From Pandoraea fibrosis (GTDB lineage Bacteria; Pseudomonadota; Gammaproteobacteria; Burkholderiales; Burkholderiaceae): a stretch of 64,000 bases of DNA. Location of the stretch: contig NZ_CP047385.1 in NCBI RefSeq assembly GCF_000807775.2, forward strand, positions 2,914,001-2,978,000, in the 5' to 3' direction. Positions 1-8,909 of the stretch are shown here, in pieces. Below the pieces are notes generated by a model that was not told where the DNA came from, searched no databases, and saw only the letters and a list, made by a program, of their open reading frames with translations. The position numbers were made by a program, and so were the translations under genes. Position 1 is the first letter of the stretch; each line of letters starts with the position of its first letter.

Positions 1-308
1 GCAAGCGTTTTTCGAACGCGGTCGGCATCTTCATTCTGCCGCCGTCCATCGAGGCGCTGGAAGAGCGGCTGAAGAAGCGCGGCACGGATGAGCCGAAGGT
101 GATTGCGCGACGTCTGCTGGCGGCGGGTGGCGAGATCGCCCACGCGCCCGAAGCCGACTTCATCATCATCAACGACGAGTTTCAGCGCGCGCTCGATCAA
201 CTGCAATCGGTCTTTACCGCTGTGCGTCTGCGCTTTGCTTCGCAGTACGCCCGTCACAAGACGTTGTTCACGGATCTGGACATCCACGCGCCGAACGATC
301 ACCAGTAG
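1..308 (+). CDS. gmk: Guanylate kinase, C-terminal part (5' end outside window)
   Basis: Guanylate kinase phosphorylates GMP to GDP with ATP in the cytoplasm. The reading frame is open from the window edge (codons in frame with position 3) and ends in TAG. The visible C-terminal ~100 residues contain the [14 protein letters not shown] segment and the 'RL..RGTD' lid region typical of bacterial Gmk, followed by the [17 protein letters not shown] stretch of the core beta strand and the last helix. The N-terminal P-loop lies upstream of the window. It is followed by rpoZ and spoT, the usual gmk-rpoZ-spoT order in proteobacteria, which links GTP supply, RNA polymerase and ppGpp control. Confidence 0.95.
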   Translation, partial: KRFSNAVGIFILPPSIEALEERLKKRGTDEPKVIARRLLAAGGEIAHAPEADFIIINDEFQRALDQLQSVFTAVRLRFASQYARHKTLFTDLDIHAPNDHQ

Positions 309-338
309 CACCCGACGCCTGTCGGCGGCACTCGCGTT

Positions 339-369
339 TTGCGCGAGCCTTCGCCGGCTGCGATAGAAT
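339..369 (+). promoter_or_regulatory. Possible sigma-70 promoter for rpoZ
   Basis: TTGCGC at 339-344 and TAGAAT at 364-369 are separated by 19 bases, which is longer than the ideal 17. The -10 box is good and the -35 box moderate. It sits in the short gap between gmk and rpoZ, so rpoZ-spoT may be transcribed partly independently of gmk. Confidence 0.35.
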
Positions 370-397
370 ACGCCTTATATCAAGAAGGAACCTCCTT

Positions 398-604
398 ATG
401 GCCCGTATTACCGTTGAAGACTGCCTGAAACGAATCCCGAATCGCTTCGAGTTGGCACTTGCCGCGACCTACCGCGCCCGCCAATTGGCGCAAGGTCACA
501 CCCCGAAGCTCGAGAACAACAAGGACAAGCCGACCGTTGTCGCGCTGCGCGAAATCGCAGCGGGTCAGGTGGGCATCGAGATGCTCAAGAAAGTGCCGCT
601 CTGA
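398..604 (+). CDS. rpoZ: RNA polymerase omega subunit
   Basis: The 68-residue product is omega, which wraps the beta-prime C-terminus, helps assemble core RNA polymerase and forms part of ppGpp site 1. The N-terminus [20 protein letters not shown] and the following 'ARQL..G' and '[15 protein letters not shown]' segments are characteristic. The length is the short beta-proteobacterial form. The start is fixed by AAGGA at 385-389. That Shine-Dalgarno can pair with TCCTT at 393-397, immediately before the ATG, forming a small hairpin. It is followed 60 bases later by spoT, a common arrangement. Confidence 0.97.
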   Translation: MARITVEDCLKRIPNRFELALAATYRARQLAQGHTPKLENNKDKPTVVALREIAAGQVGIEMLKKVPL

Positions 605-664
605 TCGGGAGACTGCACTGATGCGATGTGACGCTCCGGGCCGCTCGACGATGCAGGTACACGT

Positions 665-3079
665 ATGAGTCATGCGAAATCACCGGCCGCGTCCATCGCT
701 GCGGATGAACCCAAAGCGGGGGAGCCGAAGCCCGAGCGCAAGAAAAAGAAGGGCGAAAGCGCCACGCGGCAGTACATCGACGCGCTGCTAGAGCAGTCGT
801 ACCGGCATCTGTTCGGTCCGACGGCAACGCCTGAGCAGCCGCGTAAGCATGAGGTCGTTTCGATTGCCCGTCTCAAGGGCATGCTTGGGGAGTACCTCAA
901 GGAAAACGACCTCGCGCAAATCAAAGAGGCATTCCAGTTCAGCGACGAGGCCCATCTGGGCCAATATCGCCAGAGCGGACAACCCTACATCACCCATCCC
1001 GTCGCTGTTGCCGAGATCTGTGCCGAGTGGAAGCTCGATGCGCAATCGATCATGGCCGCCCTGTTGCACGACGTGATGGAAGACCAGGGCGTGACCAAGG
1101 CCGAACTCGCCGAGCGATTCGGCCCGAAGGTCGCGGAGCTGGTCGACGGTCTGTCGAAACTCGACAAGATGGAGTTTCGCAGCCGGGAAGAAGCGCAGGC
1201 CGAGAGCTTCCGCAAGATGCTGCTGGCGATGGCGCGCGATGTTCGCGTCATTCTTGTCAAGCTGGCGGACCGCCTGCACAACATGCGCACGCTGGGCGTC
1301 ACGTCGACGGAGAAGCAGCGCCGTGTGGCGCGCGAGACGCTCGATATCTACGCCCCCATCGCGCACCGTCTTGGCCTGAACAACACTTATCGCGAGCTGC
1401 AGGACCTGAGCTTCGCGAATTACCATCCGCGTCGTTACGCCGTGCTGGACAAGGCCGTGAAGGCCGCACGCGGCAACCGGCGCGAAGTGGTGGGCAAGAT
1501 CCTCGACGCCGTCGAGAAGGCGCTCACCGACGGCGGTGTCAGCGCCGATGTCTTCGGGCGCGAGAAAACGCTTTTCAGCATCTATAACAAGATGAAGGAA
1601 AAGCAACTGTCGTTCTCGCAGGTGCTCGACGTGTACGGCTTCCGTGTCGTTGTCGAATCGAATGCGCAGTGTTATCTGTCGCTTGGCGTTCTGCACGCGC
1701 TCTACAAGCCGGTGCCGGGCAAGTTCAAGGACTACATTGCGATCCCGAAGGTCAATGGCTACCAGTCATTGCATACGACGCTCGTCGGCCCCTTCGGTAC
1801 CCCCATTGAATTCCAGATTCGCACGCGCCGCATGCATGAGATTGCGGAAGCGGGCGTTGCCGCGCACTGGCTGTACAAGAACGGCGGCGCGGATATGAAC
1901 GATGTGCAGAAGCATGCGCATCAATGGTTGCAGTCGTTGCTCGACATTCAGAGCGAGACCGGCGATTCGACCGAGTTCCTCGAGCACGTCAAGATCGACC
2001 TGTTCCCGGATGCCGTCTACGTTTTCACGCCCAAGGCGCGCATCATGGCGCTGCCGCGAGGCGCGACCGCGCTCGACTTCGCGTATTCGGTGCACAGCGA
2101 TCTGGGCAACCAGTGCGTTGCGGTCAAGATCAACAACGAGTTGCTGCCGCTTCGCACCGAGTTGAAGAACGGCGACATCGTGGAAGTCATCACTGCGCCG
2201 TATTCGAAGCCGAACCCCGTCTGGCTCGGGTTCGTGCGCACGGGCAAGGCGCGCTCGGCCATTCGCCACTACCTGAAGACGATGCGTTTCGCCGAGTCGG
2301 TACAGCTTGGCGAACGTCTGGTGGAGCAGGCTCTCAAGGGCTACGGCCTGACCATGAACGAGATTACACCCGAAATCTGGGACAAGCTCGCGCAGTGGAC
2401 CGGCAACAAGGATCGGCAGGACATCTTCGCCGATATCGGGCTGGGACGCCGTGTGGCGGCGGTCATGGCCAAGCGTCTCGCCGTGCTCTCGTCGGGCAAG
2501 GAGAGCGAGAACGATACCGATAGCCCGGACGATCCCGATTCGCCACGCACGGGCGACGAGAATGTCGGCCCGCCGGTGCTCATCACGGGCACGGAAGGCA
2601 TGTCGGTGCAGTTCTCGTCGTGCTGCCGTCCGATTCCGGGCGACGCCATCATGGGGTACATCGGCATCGGCTTGGGCATGGCGATCCACACGACCGATTG
2701 TCCGGTCGCACGCCGCATTCATCGCAAAGATCCGACCCGCTGGATCGACGTCGCGTGGGCACCGCAGCCGGGACGTCTGTTCGACGTCGGCATCAAGGTG
2801 CTCGTGCATCACAACCGCGGGGTGTTCTCGCGGGTGGCGGCCGACATCACCGCGTCGGACGCCAACATCGTGCACATTGGCATGGACGAAGTCGTGCCGG
2901 ACGAATCGGCCACGCTGCGCTTCCTCATTCAGGTGAGCGACCGCGTGCATCTGGCGAACGTGATGCGTCGTATCCGCGTGAGTCCGGATGTGATGCGGGT
3001 CGCGCGCGAGCGCCCGAGCGAGCGCCATCAGGAAGAACTACACGCCATGCGTGTGGCGCGCGAACGCGGCAACTTCTGA
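665..3079 (+). CDS. spoT: Bifunctional (p)ppGpp synthetase/hydrolase (SpoT/Rsh)
   Basis: A long RelA-SpoT homologue (804 residues) that makes and degrades (p)ppGpp in the stringent response. A lysine-rich, probably disordered N-terminal extension of ~60 residues is followed by an HD hydrolase domain (His near 111, H135-D136 in ALLHDVMED, and the RLHNMRT motif). The hydrolase ligands look intact, so it should be bifunctional as in SpoT rather than a RelA with a dead HD. The synthetase domain (~270-400) has the KVNGYQSLHTT segment. TGS (~445-510), a zinc-finger-like CC region near 655 (SSCCRPIPGD) and a C-terminal ACT domain (~715-790) complete the standard order. The gmk-rpoZ-spoT context agrees. 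No separate relA is seen in the window. Confidence 0.96.
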   Translation: MSHAKSPAASIAADEPKAGEPKPERKKKKGESATRQYIDALLEQSYRHLFGPTATPEQPRKHEVVSIARLKGMLGEYLKENDLAQIKEAFQFSDEAHLGQYRQSGQPYITHPVAVAEICAEWKLDAQSIMAALLHDVMEDQGVTKAELAERFGPKVAELVDGLSKLDKMEFRSREEAQAESFRKMLLAMARDVRVILVKLADRLHNMRTLGVTSTEKQRRVARETLDIYAPIAHRLGLNNTYRELQDLSFANYHPRRYAVLDKAVKAARGNRREVVGKILDAVEKALTDGGVSADVFGREKTLFSIYNKMKEKQLSFSQVLDVYGFRVVVESNAQCYLSLGVLHALYKPVPGKFKDYIAIPKVNGYQSLHTTLVGPFGTPIEFQIRTRRMHEIAEAGVAAHWLYKNGGADMNDVQKHAHQWLQSLLDIQSETGDSTEFLEHVKIDLFPDAVYVFTPKARIMALPRGATALDFAYSVHSDLGNQCVAVKINNELLPLRTELKNGDIVEVITAPYSKPNPVWLGFVRTGKARSAIRHYLKTMRFAESVQLGERLVEQALKGYGLTMNEITPEIWDKLAQWTGNKDRQDIFADIGLGRRVAAVMAKRLAVLSSGKESENDTDSPDDPDSPRTGDENVGPPVLITGTEGMSVQFSSCCRPIPGDAIMGYIGIGLGMAIHTTDCPVARRIHRKDPTRWIDVAWAPQPGRLFDVGIKVLVHHNRGVFSRVAADITASDANIVHIGMDEVVPDESATLRFLIQVSDRVHLANVMRRIRVSPDVMRVARERPSERHQEELHAMRVARERGNF

Positions 3080-3080
3080 C

Positions 3081-3125
3081 GAGACGGCCGGCGCCCCGTC
3101 GATCGTGGCGCGCCGGCGCAGTCTC
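3081..3125. terminator. GC-rich hairpin between convergent spoT and greB
   Basis: GAGAC (3081-3085) pairs with GTCTC (3121-3125), and inside it GCCGGCGC (3087-3094) pairs with GCGCCGGC (3110-3117). No clean T tract follows on either strand, so this is a possible bidirectional terminator or 3'-end stabiliser rather than a textbook one. Confidence 0.4.
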
Positions 3126-3168
3126 TGCCGCTATTTCAACATCCCGCAAGTCTTTGTGAATGTCGTCG

Positions 3169-3729
3169 TCATTCCGACGGCGGATAATGCACGTCCAAAA
3201 TCTCGATCTGTTCGAGTCCCGCCGGCGTGCGCAGCGGCACGATGTCGCCGATCTTCGCCTTGGTGATCGCGCGGGCGATGGGCGAAATCCAACTGACATG
3301 TCCCAGATCGAGATCGACCTCGTCGATGCCGACGATCATGATCTTGTGTTCGTCGCCCTGAGAATCGGCATAGGTCACTTCCGCACCGAAAAACACTTGA
3401 TCGACGTTTTCCTGACGACGCGTGTCGACGACCTCGGCATTATCGAGACGTCGCGTGAGAAAGCGAATGCGACGGTCGATTTCGCGCAACCGCCGCTTGC
3501 CGTAGATGTAATCGCCATTTTCGGAGCGATCACCGTTGGAGGCCGCCCACGACACGATTTTCACGACTTCGGGACGTTGATTGTCGATCAGGTCGAGCAA
3601 CTCTTCCTTCAGACGACGATAGCCGGTCGGCGTGATGTAGTTCTTGGTACCTGGCGGAATCTCCGGGGCACCGGCGTCGAGATCGTCATCGTCGTCGCCG
3701 CTGTCTTCCTTGACGAAGGCTTTGTTCAT
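3169..3729 (-). CDS. greB: Transcription elongation factor GreB
   Basis: GreB binds the RNA polymerase secondary channel and stimulates cleavage of backtracked RNA. The protein (186 residues from MNKAFVKEDSG) has an acidic tail-like N-terminus (DDDDDLDAG), then the coiled-coil domain beginning ITPTGYRRLKEELLDL with the YIYGKRRLREIDRRI helix, then the FKBP-like C-terminal domain. The GDRSENGDY segment at the coiled-coil tip carries the acidic residues needed for catalysis. 'YGKRRLREIDRRIRFL' favours GreB over GreA. The frame extends 26 codons upstream, but the ATG at 3729 matches the family start. A perfect TATAAT lies on the same strand at 3786-3781, without a convincing -35 box. Confidence 0.93.
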   Translation of the reverse strand: MNKAFVKEDSGDDDDDLDAGAPEIPPGTKNYITPTGYRRLKEELLDLIDNQRPEVVKIVSWAASNGDRSENGDYIYGKRRLREIDRRIRFLTRRLDNAEVVDTRRQENVDQVFFGAEVTYADSQGDEHKIMIVGIDEVDLDLGHVSWISPIARAITKAKIGDIVPLRTPAGLEQIEILDVHYPPSE

Positions 3730-3932
3730 AAGTCCAGGCACGCGACGAGCGCGTACAGAAATGCGTTTCGGGATGCCTGCATTATAGGTTCGATGTGCTC
3801 CGGGCATATGGGCGAGTCCGATTTGCCCGGATTTGCCGGCTGGCCATCATGCACAGGTGTCATGGAGTGTGCCGCCAATGTCCTCTACAATCGGTTCACC
3901 CCGCCTACCTATGACCGCAGGAGAACAGCGCC

Positions 3933-4832
3933 ATGACTGATTCCACGAGCCCCTTTCTTGCCGTGCTCAAGCCGCATCTGAGCGACATCGGCGCCTTTAC
4001 CGTGCAGCGCAGCCTGCCCAGCCTGCCGTTCAAGACGGTCGGGCCGTTCATCTTCTTCGACCACATGGGGCCGGCTACGCTCGCGCCGGGGCAGGGCATG
4101 GACGTTCGTCCGCATCCGCATATCGGTCTGGCGACCGTCACTTACCTGTTCGACGGTGAGATCTGGCATCGCGACAGTCTCGGCAGCGACCAGCGCATCA
4201 CGCCGGGGGCGGTGAACTGGATGACGGCGGGGCGCGGCATCGTGCATTCGGAGCGCACGCCGCAAGATGTCCGCGAGCGAGGCGGCGACGTGCACGGCAT
4301 TCAGACGTGGGTCGCGCTGCCGCAGGCCGACGAAGAGACCGAACCGACGTTCGCCCATCACGAAGCGTCGGCGTTGCCCGACATCTTTTTGCCGGGCGTG
4401 CATATGCGCCTGATACTCGGAGAGGCGTTCGGCGAGAAGGCACCGGTGAAGGTGTTCTCGCCGATCTTTTATCTGGCCGTCGACATGGAGCCCTGCGCGG
4501 CATTCGTGTTGCCGCCCGAATACGCCGAGCGCGCCGTCTATACGGTGCAGGGCGAGGTGACGGTGAACGACGAGGCGTTGCCGGAACAGCGCATGGGCGT
4601 GCTCGCCCCCGATGCCGATGTGCGCATCGTCGCAGGCGATAAACCCGCGCGGCTGATGCTGCTCGGCGGTGCCCCGCTCGATGGCGAGCGCTTCATCTTC
4701 TGGAATTTCGTGTCGTCGAGCCGCGAGCGTATCGAACAGGCCAAGGCGGCCTGGACGGCCCAGCAGATGGGCACCGTGCCCGGCGAGACGGAGTGGATTC
4801 CGTTGCCCGAGCGCAAGCCGTCCGCAAATTAA
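3933..4832 (+). CDS. Pirin family protein
   Basis: A 299-residue bicupin of the pirin family, cytoplasmic and probably metal-binding. The N-terminal cupin has the diagnostic run HMGPATLAPGQGMDVRPHPHIGLATVTYLFDGEIWHRDSLGS, with the HPHIG histidines and a later HSERTP supplying metal ligands. The second half holds the pirin C-terminal domain (VLPPEYAERAVYTVQGEVTV). Some bacterial pirins act as quercetinases or modulate pyruvate dehydrogenase; the substrate cannot be read from the sequence. The gene is divergent from greB, with TACAAT at 3886-3891 as a possible -10 box, and ends just before a strong terminator, so it looks monocistronic. Confidence 0.93.
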   Translation: MTDSTSPFLAVLKPHLSDIGAFTVQRSLPSLPFKTVGPFIFFDHMGPATLAPGQGMDVRPHPHIGLATVTYLFDGEIWHRDSLGSDQRITPGAVNWMTAGRGIVHSERTPQDVRERGGDVHGIQTWVALPQADEETEPTFAHHEASALPDIFLPGVHMRLILGEAFGEKAPVKVFSPIFYLAVDMEPCAAFVLPPEYAERAVYTVQGEVTVNDEALPEQRMGVLAPDADVRIVAGDKPARLMLLGGAPLDGERFIFWNFVSSSRERIEQAKAAWTAQQMGTVPGETEWIPLPERKPSAN

Positions 4833-4857
4833 GTCGCTTTCACGTGTCGCATTCCTG

Positions 4858-4893
4858 CGCCTGCTGCCGATGCCGTCGGCCGCAGGCGTTTTT
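4858..4893 (+). terminator. Rho-independent terminator after the pirin gene
   Basis: CGCCTGC (4858-4864) pairs with GCAGGCG (4882-4888). Inside, GCCGA pairs with TCGGC around a TGCCG loop, with one mismatch. Five Ts follow at 4889-4893. Confidence 0.85.
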
Positions 4894-4922
4894 GATGCGA
4901 CGAGCGCTATGGCATATGCGTA

Positions 4923-7472
4923 TCACGCACTTAGCACGATGACAGAACAGTGGCGCTCCTCAAGGAGTCGGTGCGAGACCGCGCCGAAGTTGAGGCGGTC
5001 GCCGAAACGTGGCTGCACGCCGAGGACGAGCAAATTGTGTTTGCCGTGGTGAATCTGGTGCAACACGGCCTCGTCGACCTTGCCACCGGCAAGCAGGCGG
5101 GTGCGCAGCTTTACGCCATTACGTTCGGCCAGCGCGTGCAGATTTTCCATCATGGCGGCCTCGGCGGCATCGGGCCGTAGCACGCGCGGACGCCAGCGCC
5201 GGTGGAGCATGCCCGGCGCGACGCGCGCGGAGACGTGCAGGGCCGTGACGGGCGCGTTTGCCGCCCGCGCCAACGTGATGGCGAGTTCGGCGGCGTGCCG
5301 CGAGTAGTCGGTGCCAGAGACCGGTACGAGGATGCTCAGCGGCGCGTCGGGGCGACGAACATGGTCGCCATGCGCGAGGACGATGCCGATGGCGCCATCG
5401 AACGCCTTGGTCAGCGGCAGGACACCCGTGGGCAAGGGGAGCGGCGGGACGTCCGAGTCCGATTCCTCGCCGGGAGCGTCGAAACCGGCAATCACGAAGC
5501 CGTACCCCTTGGCGATTTCGTCGGAAATCCGGGTGGCTTCGTGACTGCTGTCGGGGCGCGACGCCTCTTGTTCGTGCGCGGTATCCGACGGATCACTCGT
5601 GCCGAAATCGCCTTCCTCGGTCGCTTCGCTCACGCGCTTGTCGTCGTGCGCTTCGCCCACGGGTTCGTGTTTCGGGGCGTCGGTGTCACTGTCGGACGAC
5701 GGTTTTGACTTGTCCCCGTCCCCCGTTGTCTCGCCTTCCTTAACCGGGCCGTGCGGCAGTTCGGGGGTCTTTTGCGGCGGTTTGCCCGTGCGCTCGCGTA
5801 ACACCAGCCGTGACGCCTCGCGTGCGTGGTTCGGGTCCGAATCGTCTTCGACACCCGGCGTGCCGGGGGCGCGCGCCACCGCCAGCGTGGCTGCCGCGAG
5901 GGCGATGTCGTAGGCGTCGCGTCCCGCGCCTTCCTCGTCGGAGCCCTCGTCGTTTGGCGGGTTTTCGGGGTGCTTGACGGGTTTGCGCTCTTGGTCAGCA
6001 GTGTCAGACCTTTGTGTGCGCTCCGCCGTCTTCCCGCCATCGGTGTCGGCCGGCGCAGGCGCCAGCACCGTCGTGAGCGTGCCACGCACGCCGGCAGTCA
6101 AGCCGGCGATCCAGGCGGCGAAGCGTCCGTTGGCGCTGGCATCGACGGCGGCCAGAATGCGTTCGACGTTCGGGAGGAAGTCCTTCTCTTCGGCGGCCTC
6201 TTTCTCCAGCCGCGCCTTTTCCTGTTCGGAGAGCGGAATACGAACGAGCGCGCGCCGCAGCACCGGTGGCATGATGAGCGTGGTGATCAGCGCCATGATC
6301 ACGATCATGGTGAACAGATCCTTGCTGAGGACACCGAGCGACAGCCCGATGCTCGCCACGATGATCTCGGTGGAGCCGCGTGCGTTCATGCCGGTCGCAA
6401 GTGCAAGTGCCTCGGCCGAGGACATGCCACCGAGGCGTCCGCCGATGAAACAGCCGGAGAATTTGCCGATGCTCGCGATGAGGATCAGGCCGGCGACCAG
6501 TCCGAGCATGCGCCAGTCGAACAGGATCGTCAGATCGACCGACAGGCCCGCCACGCCGAAGAACACGGGCGCGAAGAGGGCGACGATCAGACCGCGCAGT
6601 TGGGCTTCGATCTGTTCGGTGAGAATGGGCGACTGTCCGATCATGACGCCCGCCATGAAGGCGCCCAGCGCCGTGTGTACGCCCAGCTTGTCGGTCGCAA
6701 GCGCCAGCACGAAGGTGATGACGAGAATGGCGCTGAGCACGGGCATTTCGCTGGTGAAGCGGTCGTTGGTCCAGCGCACCGCCACAGCCACCGCCCGTTT
6801 TCCCACGGTGAAGCACAGCACGATGAACAGCAATGTGCCGCCGAGGCTGAACGACAGATGCCCGAGATCGATCGAGCCGCTCGCGCCCAACCCGGCAATG
6901 GCGGCGATGATGATCCACCCGGTGGTGTCGTCGAGAATGGCGGCTGCGAGAATGATCTGGCCGATGTTACGGCGCAGATAGTCGACCTCGCGAATGACCA
7001 TCGCCACGACCTTGACCGACGAAATGGAGAGTGCCGTGCCGAGGAAAAGCGAAGTGACGAGTCTCGCCTCGGGGTGGGGCAGAAGGTGGTCGGGCAGGTG
7101 CCAGCCGAGTGCGAACCCGCAGGCGAACGGGATCAGCATGCCACCCGCGGAGGCAAAGATCGCCATTCGCTTCATGCGGCGAACGAGGCCGAGATCGGTT
7201 TCCAGTCCGGTGGAGAGCAGAAGCAGCAACACGCCCAGCTCGGAGACCGCGTCGAGCATCTTTTTCTGGGCTTCCGAGTCGGGGAAGACGGCGTGCTGCT
7301 AGGCGGGCATCAACGCGCCGAAGACGGACGGGCCGAGTAGCACCCCGGCCAGTAGCTGCCCCATGACCGCCGGCTGCCGCAGGCGCTGCATGACCTCGCC
7401 TAGCAGACGGCCTACGAGAACCAGCAGAAGCAGTTGAGTGAAGAAGATTGCCGTGCCGTGGCCTGCGTGCAT
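4923..7472 (-). pseudogene. Cation:proton antiporter (CPA2/KefB-like) with USP domain, interrupted by an in-frame TAG
   Basis: The full frame would start at ATG 7472 (MHAGHGTAIFFTQLLLLVLV) and code 849 positions, but codon 58 (7301-7299) is TAG, between LMPA and QHAVFP. Both sides read as one antiporter: two membrane segments lie before the stop, and an uninterrupted 778-residue frame follows from M at 7259. The downstream part holds the remaining Na+/H+ exchanger core (VSELGVLLLLLSTGLETDLG; LDDTTGWI; MNARGSTEIIVASIGLSLGVLS), then an acidic, probably disordered linker of ~200 residues, then a C-terminal universal-stress-like domain (SILVPVSGTDYSRHAAELAI to the end). TAG is one transition from TGG (Trp). 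Starting at 7259 would lose the first two helices. It may be a recent pseudogene, a sequencing error or a suppressed stop; the intact downstream frame argues against old decay. Confidence 0.8.
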
Positions 7473-7643
7473 GAGCCTCCCTGCCTGTCGTGGGACGGCG
7501 CGCGCGCGGGACGGGAACCCGGGGCGCTAAAGCGCGTCCGTACCGATTTGTCCAGTTTTGCGATTACCATGCTTCAAGCTGGCGGCTGTATCCGATGAGT
7601 GACGGCCGCTGTTAACGCAATTTACCATGCTCAATACGAACCT

Positions 7644-8498
7644 ATGAACGATACCAACCTCGCCAGTTTCGACGCCGACGTGCTGGCCGTCTCGCATCAG
7701 GTGCCTGTGCTGGTCGACTTCTGGGCGCCCTGGTGCGGCCCGTGCAACGTGCTTGGCCCGTTGCTGGAGAAGCTCGAGGCGGAAGCCCAGGGGCGCATTC
7801 GTCTCGTGAAAATCAATGCGGATGAGAACGCGCAGCTTTGCGCAGAATATGGCGTGCGCAGCCTGCCGACGGTGGTGGCGTTCGTCGACGGCGAGCCTGT
7901 CGACCAGTTTGTCGGCGCATTGCCCGAAGGCCAGTTGCGCGCGTTCATCGACCGTGTGGTGCCGAATCCGGCGGAGATGGCGCGCCGTGTGGCGCGTCAG
8001 GCGTTGCAGGAAGGAAAGCCGGAGGTCGCTCGCGACGCGTTGCAGGCCGCCCTCGCGCTCGATCCCGCGCATGACGACGTGCGTCTCGATCTGGTGGACG
8101 TGCTGCTCGGCATGGGCGACGTCGCAAGCGCGCGCACCGAACTGACGTTGCTTTCCCCGCGCACGGCTGCCAGCGGCGACGCCCGCATTGCTGCACTGAA
8201 TACGCGCATCGCTGCGGCGGAGCAGGCCAGCCATCTGCCCCCGGCGCAGGCATTGCTGGCGCGCGTGGCGGCGGAGCCGGATAACTTGCAGGCGCGCCTC
8301 GATCTCGCGAATCGTTATCTGGCGGATCGTGCCTACGAGCCGGCGTTGCAGGCGCTGCTGGACATCGTGCAGCGCGACCGCACGTTTGGTGACGACGCCG
8401 GCCGCAAATCGATGCTGGCGATTTTCGACGCGTTGTCGGAAACCGATCCGGCCACGGTCGCCGCGTGGCGACGCAAGTTGAGCGCTGCGCTCAACTAA
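7644..8498 (+). CDS. cnoX: Thioredoxin-TPR protein, CnoX/YbbN family
   Basis: A 284-residue co-chaperone/thioredoxin. An N-terminal thioredoxin fold (~1-110) with the active site WCGPC (C31, C34) and the cis-proline region SLPTVVAF is followed by TPR-like helical repeats to the C-terminus (RRVARQALQEGKPEVARDALQAALALDP and later repeats). CnoX proteins protect proteins from overoxidation by HOCl or redox stress and pass them to GroEL/DnaK. E. coli CnoX lost the first catalytic cysteine; this one keeps both, so it could also reduce disulfides. The ATG at 7644 (MNDTNLASFDADVL) was chosen over 7599 because it matches the normal thioredoxin N-terminus. The gene is followed after 27 bases by the cupin gene, perhaps in one transcript. 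Confidence 0.9.
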   Translation: MNDTNLASFDADVLAVSHQVPVLVDFWAPWCGPCNVLGPLLEKLEAEAQGRIRLVKINADENAQLCAEYGVRSLPTVVAFVDGEPVDQFVGALPEGQLRAFIDRVVPNPAEMARRVARQALQEGKPEVARDALQAALALDPAHDDVRLDLVDVLLGMGDVASARTELTLLSPRTAASGDARIAALNTRIAAAEQASHLPPAQALLARVAAEPDNLQARLDLANRYLADRAYEPALQALLDIVQRDRTFGDDAGRKSMLAIFDALSETDPATVAAWRRKLSAALN

Positions 8499-8525
8499 AC
8501 GCTCTTCCATTTCACTACTGACTGC

Positions 8526-8909
8526 ATGCCGATGACTGTCCCGACTTTGATTACCTTTGCGCCCGATCAGGCGGGCGAAGCCGTCTTCGATCATCCCGCC
8601 GAAGCGCGCCGCGTGAGCGGCAATCCGCAACGGGTGACGCGCCCGTTCTATACCGATGCGCTGGGCGAGTTCGATTGCGGTGAATGGACGTGCGAACCCG
8701 GCGCGTGGCGCATCGCGTTCGGCGCGCATCGTCAGGAGTATTTTTCGGTGATCGAGGGGCGTATCCGCATCCGCGATCTGGATGGCAATGCGTCGGAGTT
8801 CGGGCCGGGCGATGCCTGCGTGATCCCGGCAGGCTTCGAAGGGGTTTTCGAGGTGGTGGAACCTGTGCGCAAGCACTTCGTGATGTTCGAGCGCAAGGCG
8901 CAATCATGA
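8526..8909 (+). CDS. Small cupin-domain protein
   Basis: A 127-residue single-domain cupin of the Cupin_3 (DUF861) kind. The core reads FDCGEWTCEPGAWRIAFGAHRQEYFSVIEGRIRIRDLDG, then FGPGDACVIPAGFEGVFEVVEPVRKHFVMFE, which match cupin motifs 1 and 2. Family members include (S)-ureidoglycine aminohydrolase-like and ethanolamine-related cupins, but no specific substrate is visible. A start at 8532 is also possible. Its TGA overlaps the ATG of the next gene (ATGA at 8906-8909), so the two are translationally coupled and probably act together. Confidence 0.85.
   Translation: MPMTVPTLITFAPDQAGEAVFDHPAEARRVSGNPQRVTRPFYTDALGEFDCGEWTCEPGAWRIAFGAHRQEYFSVIEGRIRIRDLDGNASEFGPGDACVIPAGFEGVFEVVEPVRKHFVMFERKAQS

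Noticed and set aside
5826..7340. A 504-codon plus-strand open frame across the antiporter
   Set aside because: It is antisense to a clear transporter, is rich in His, Arg, Gln and Asp as expected for the reverse of GC-rich coding DNA, and has no family features.
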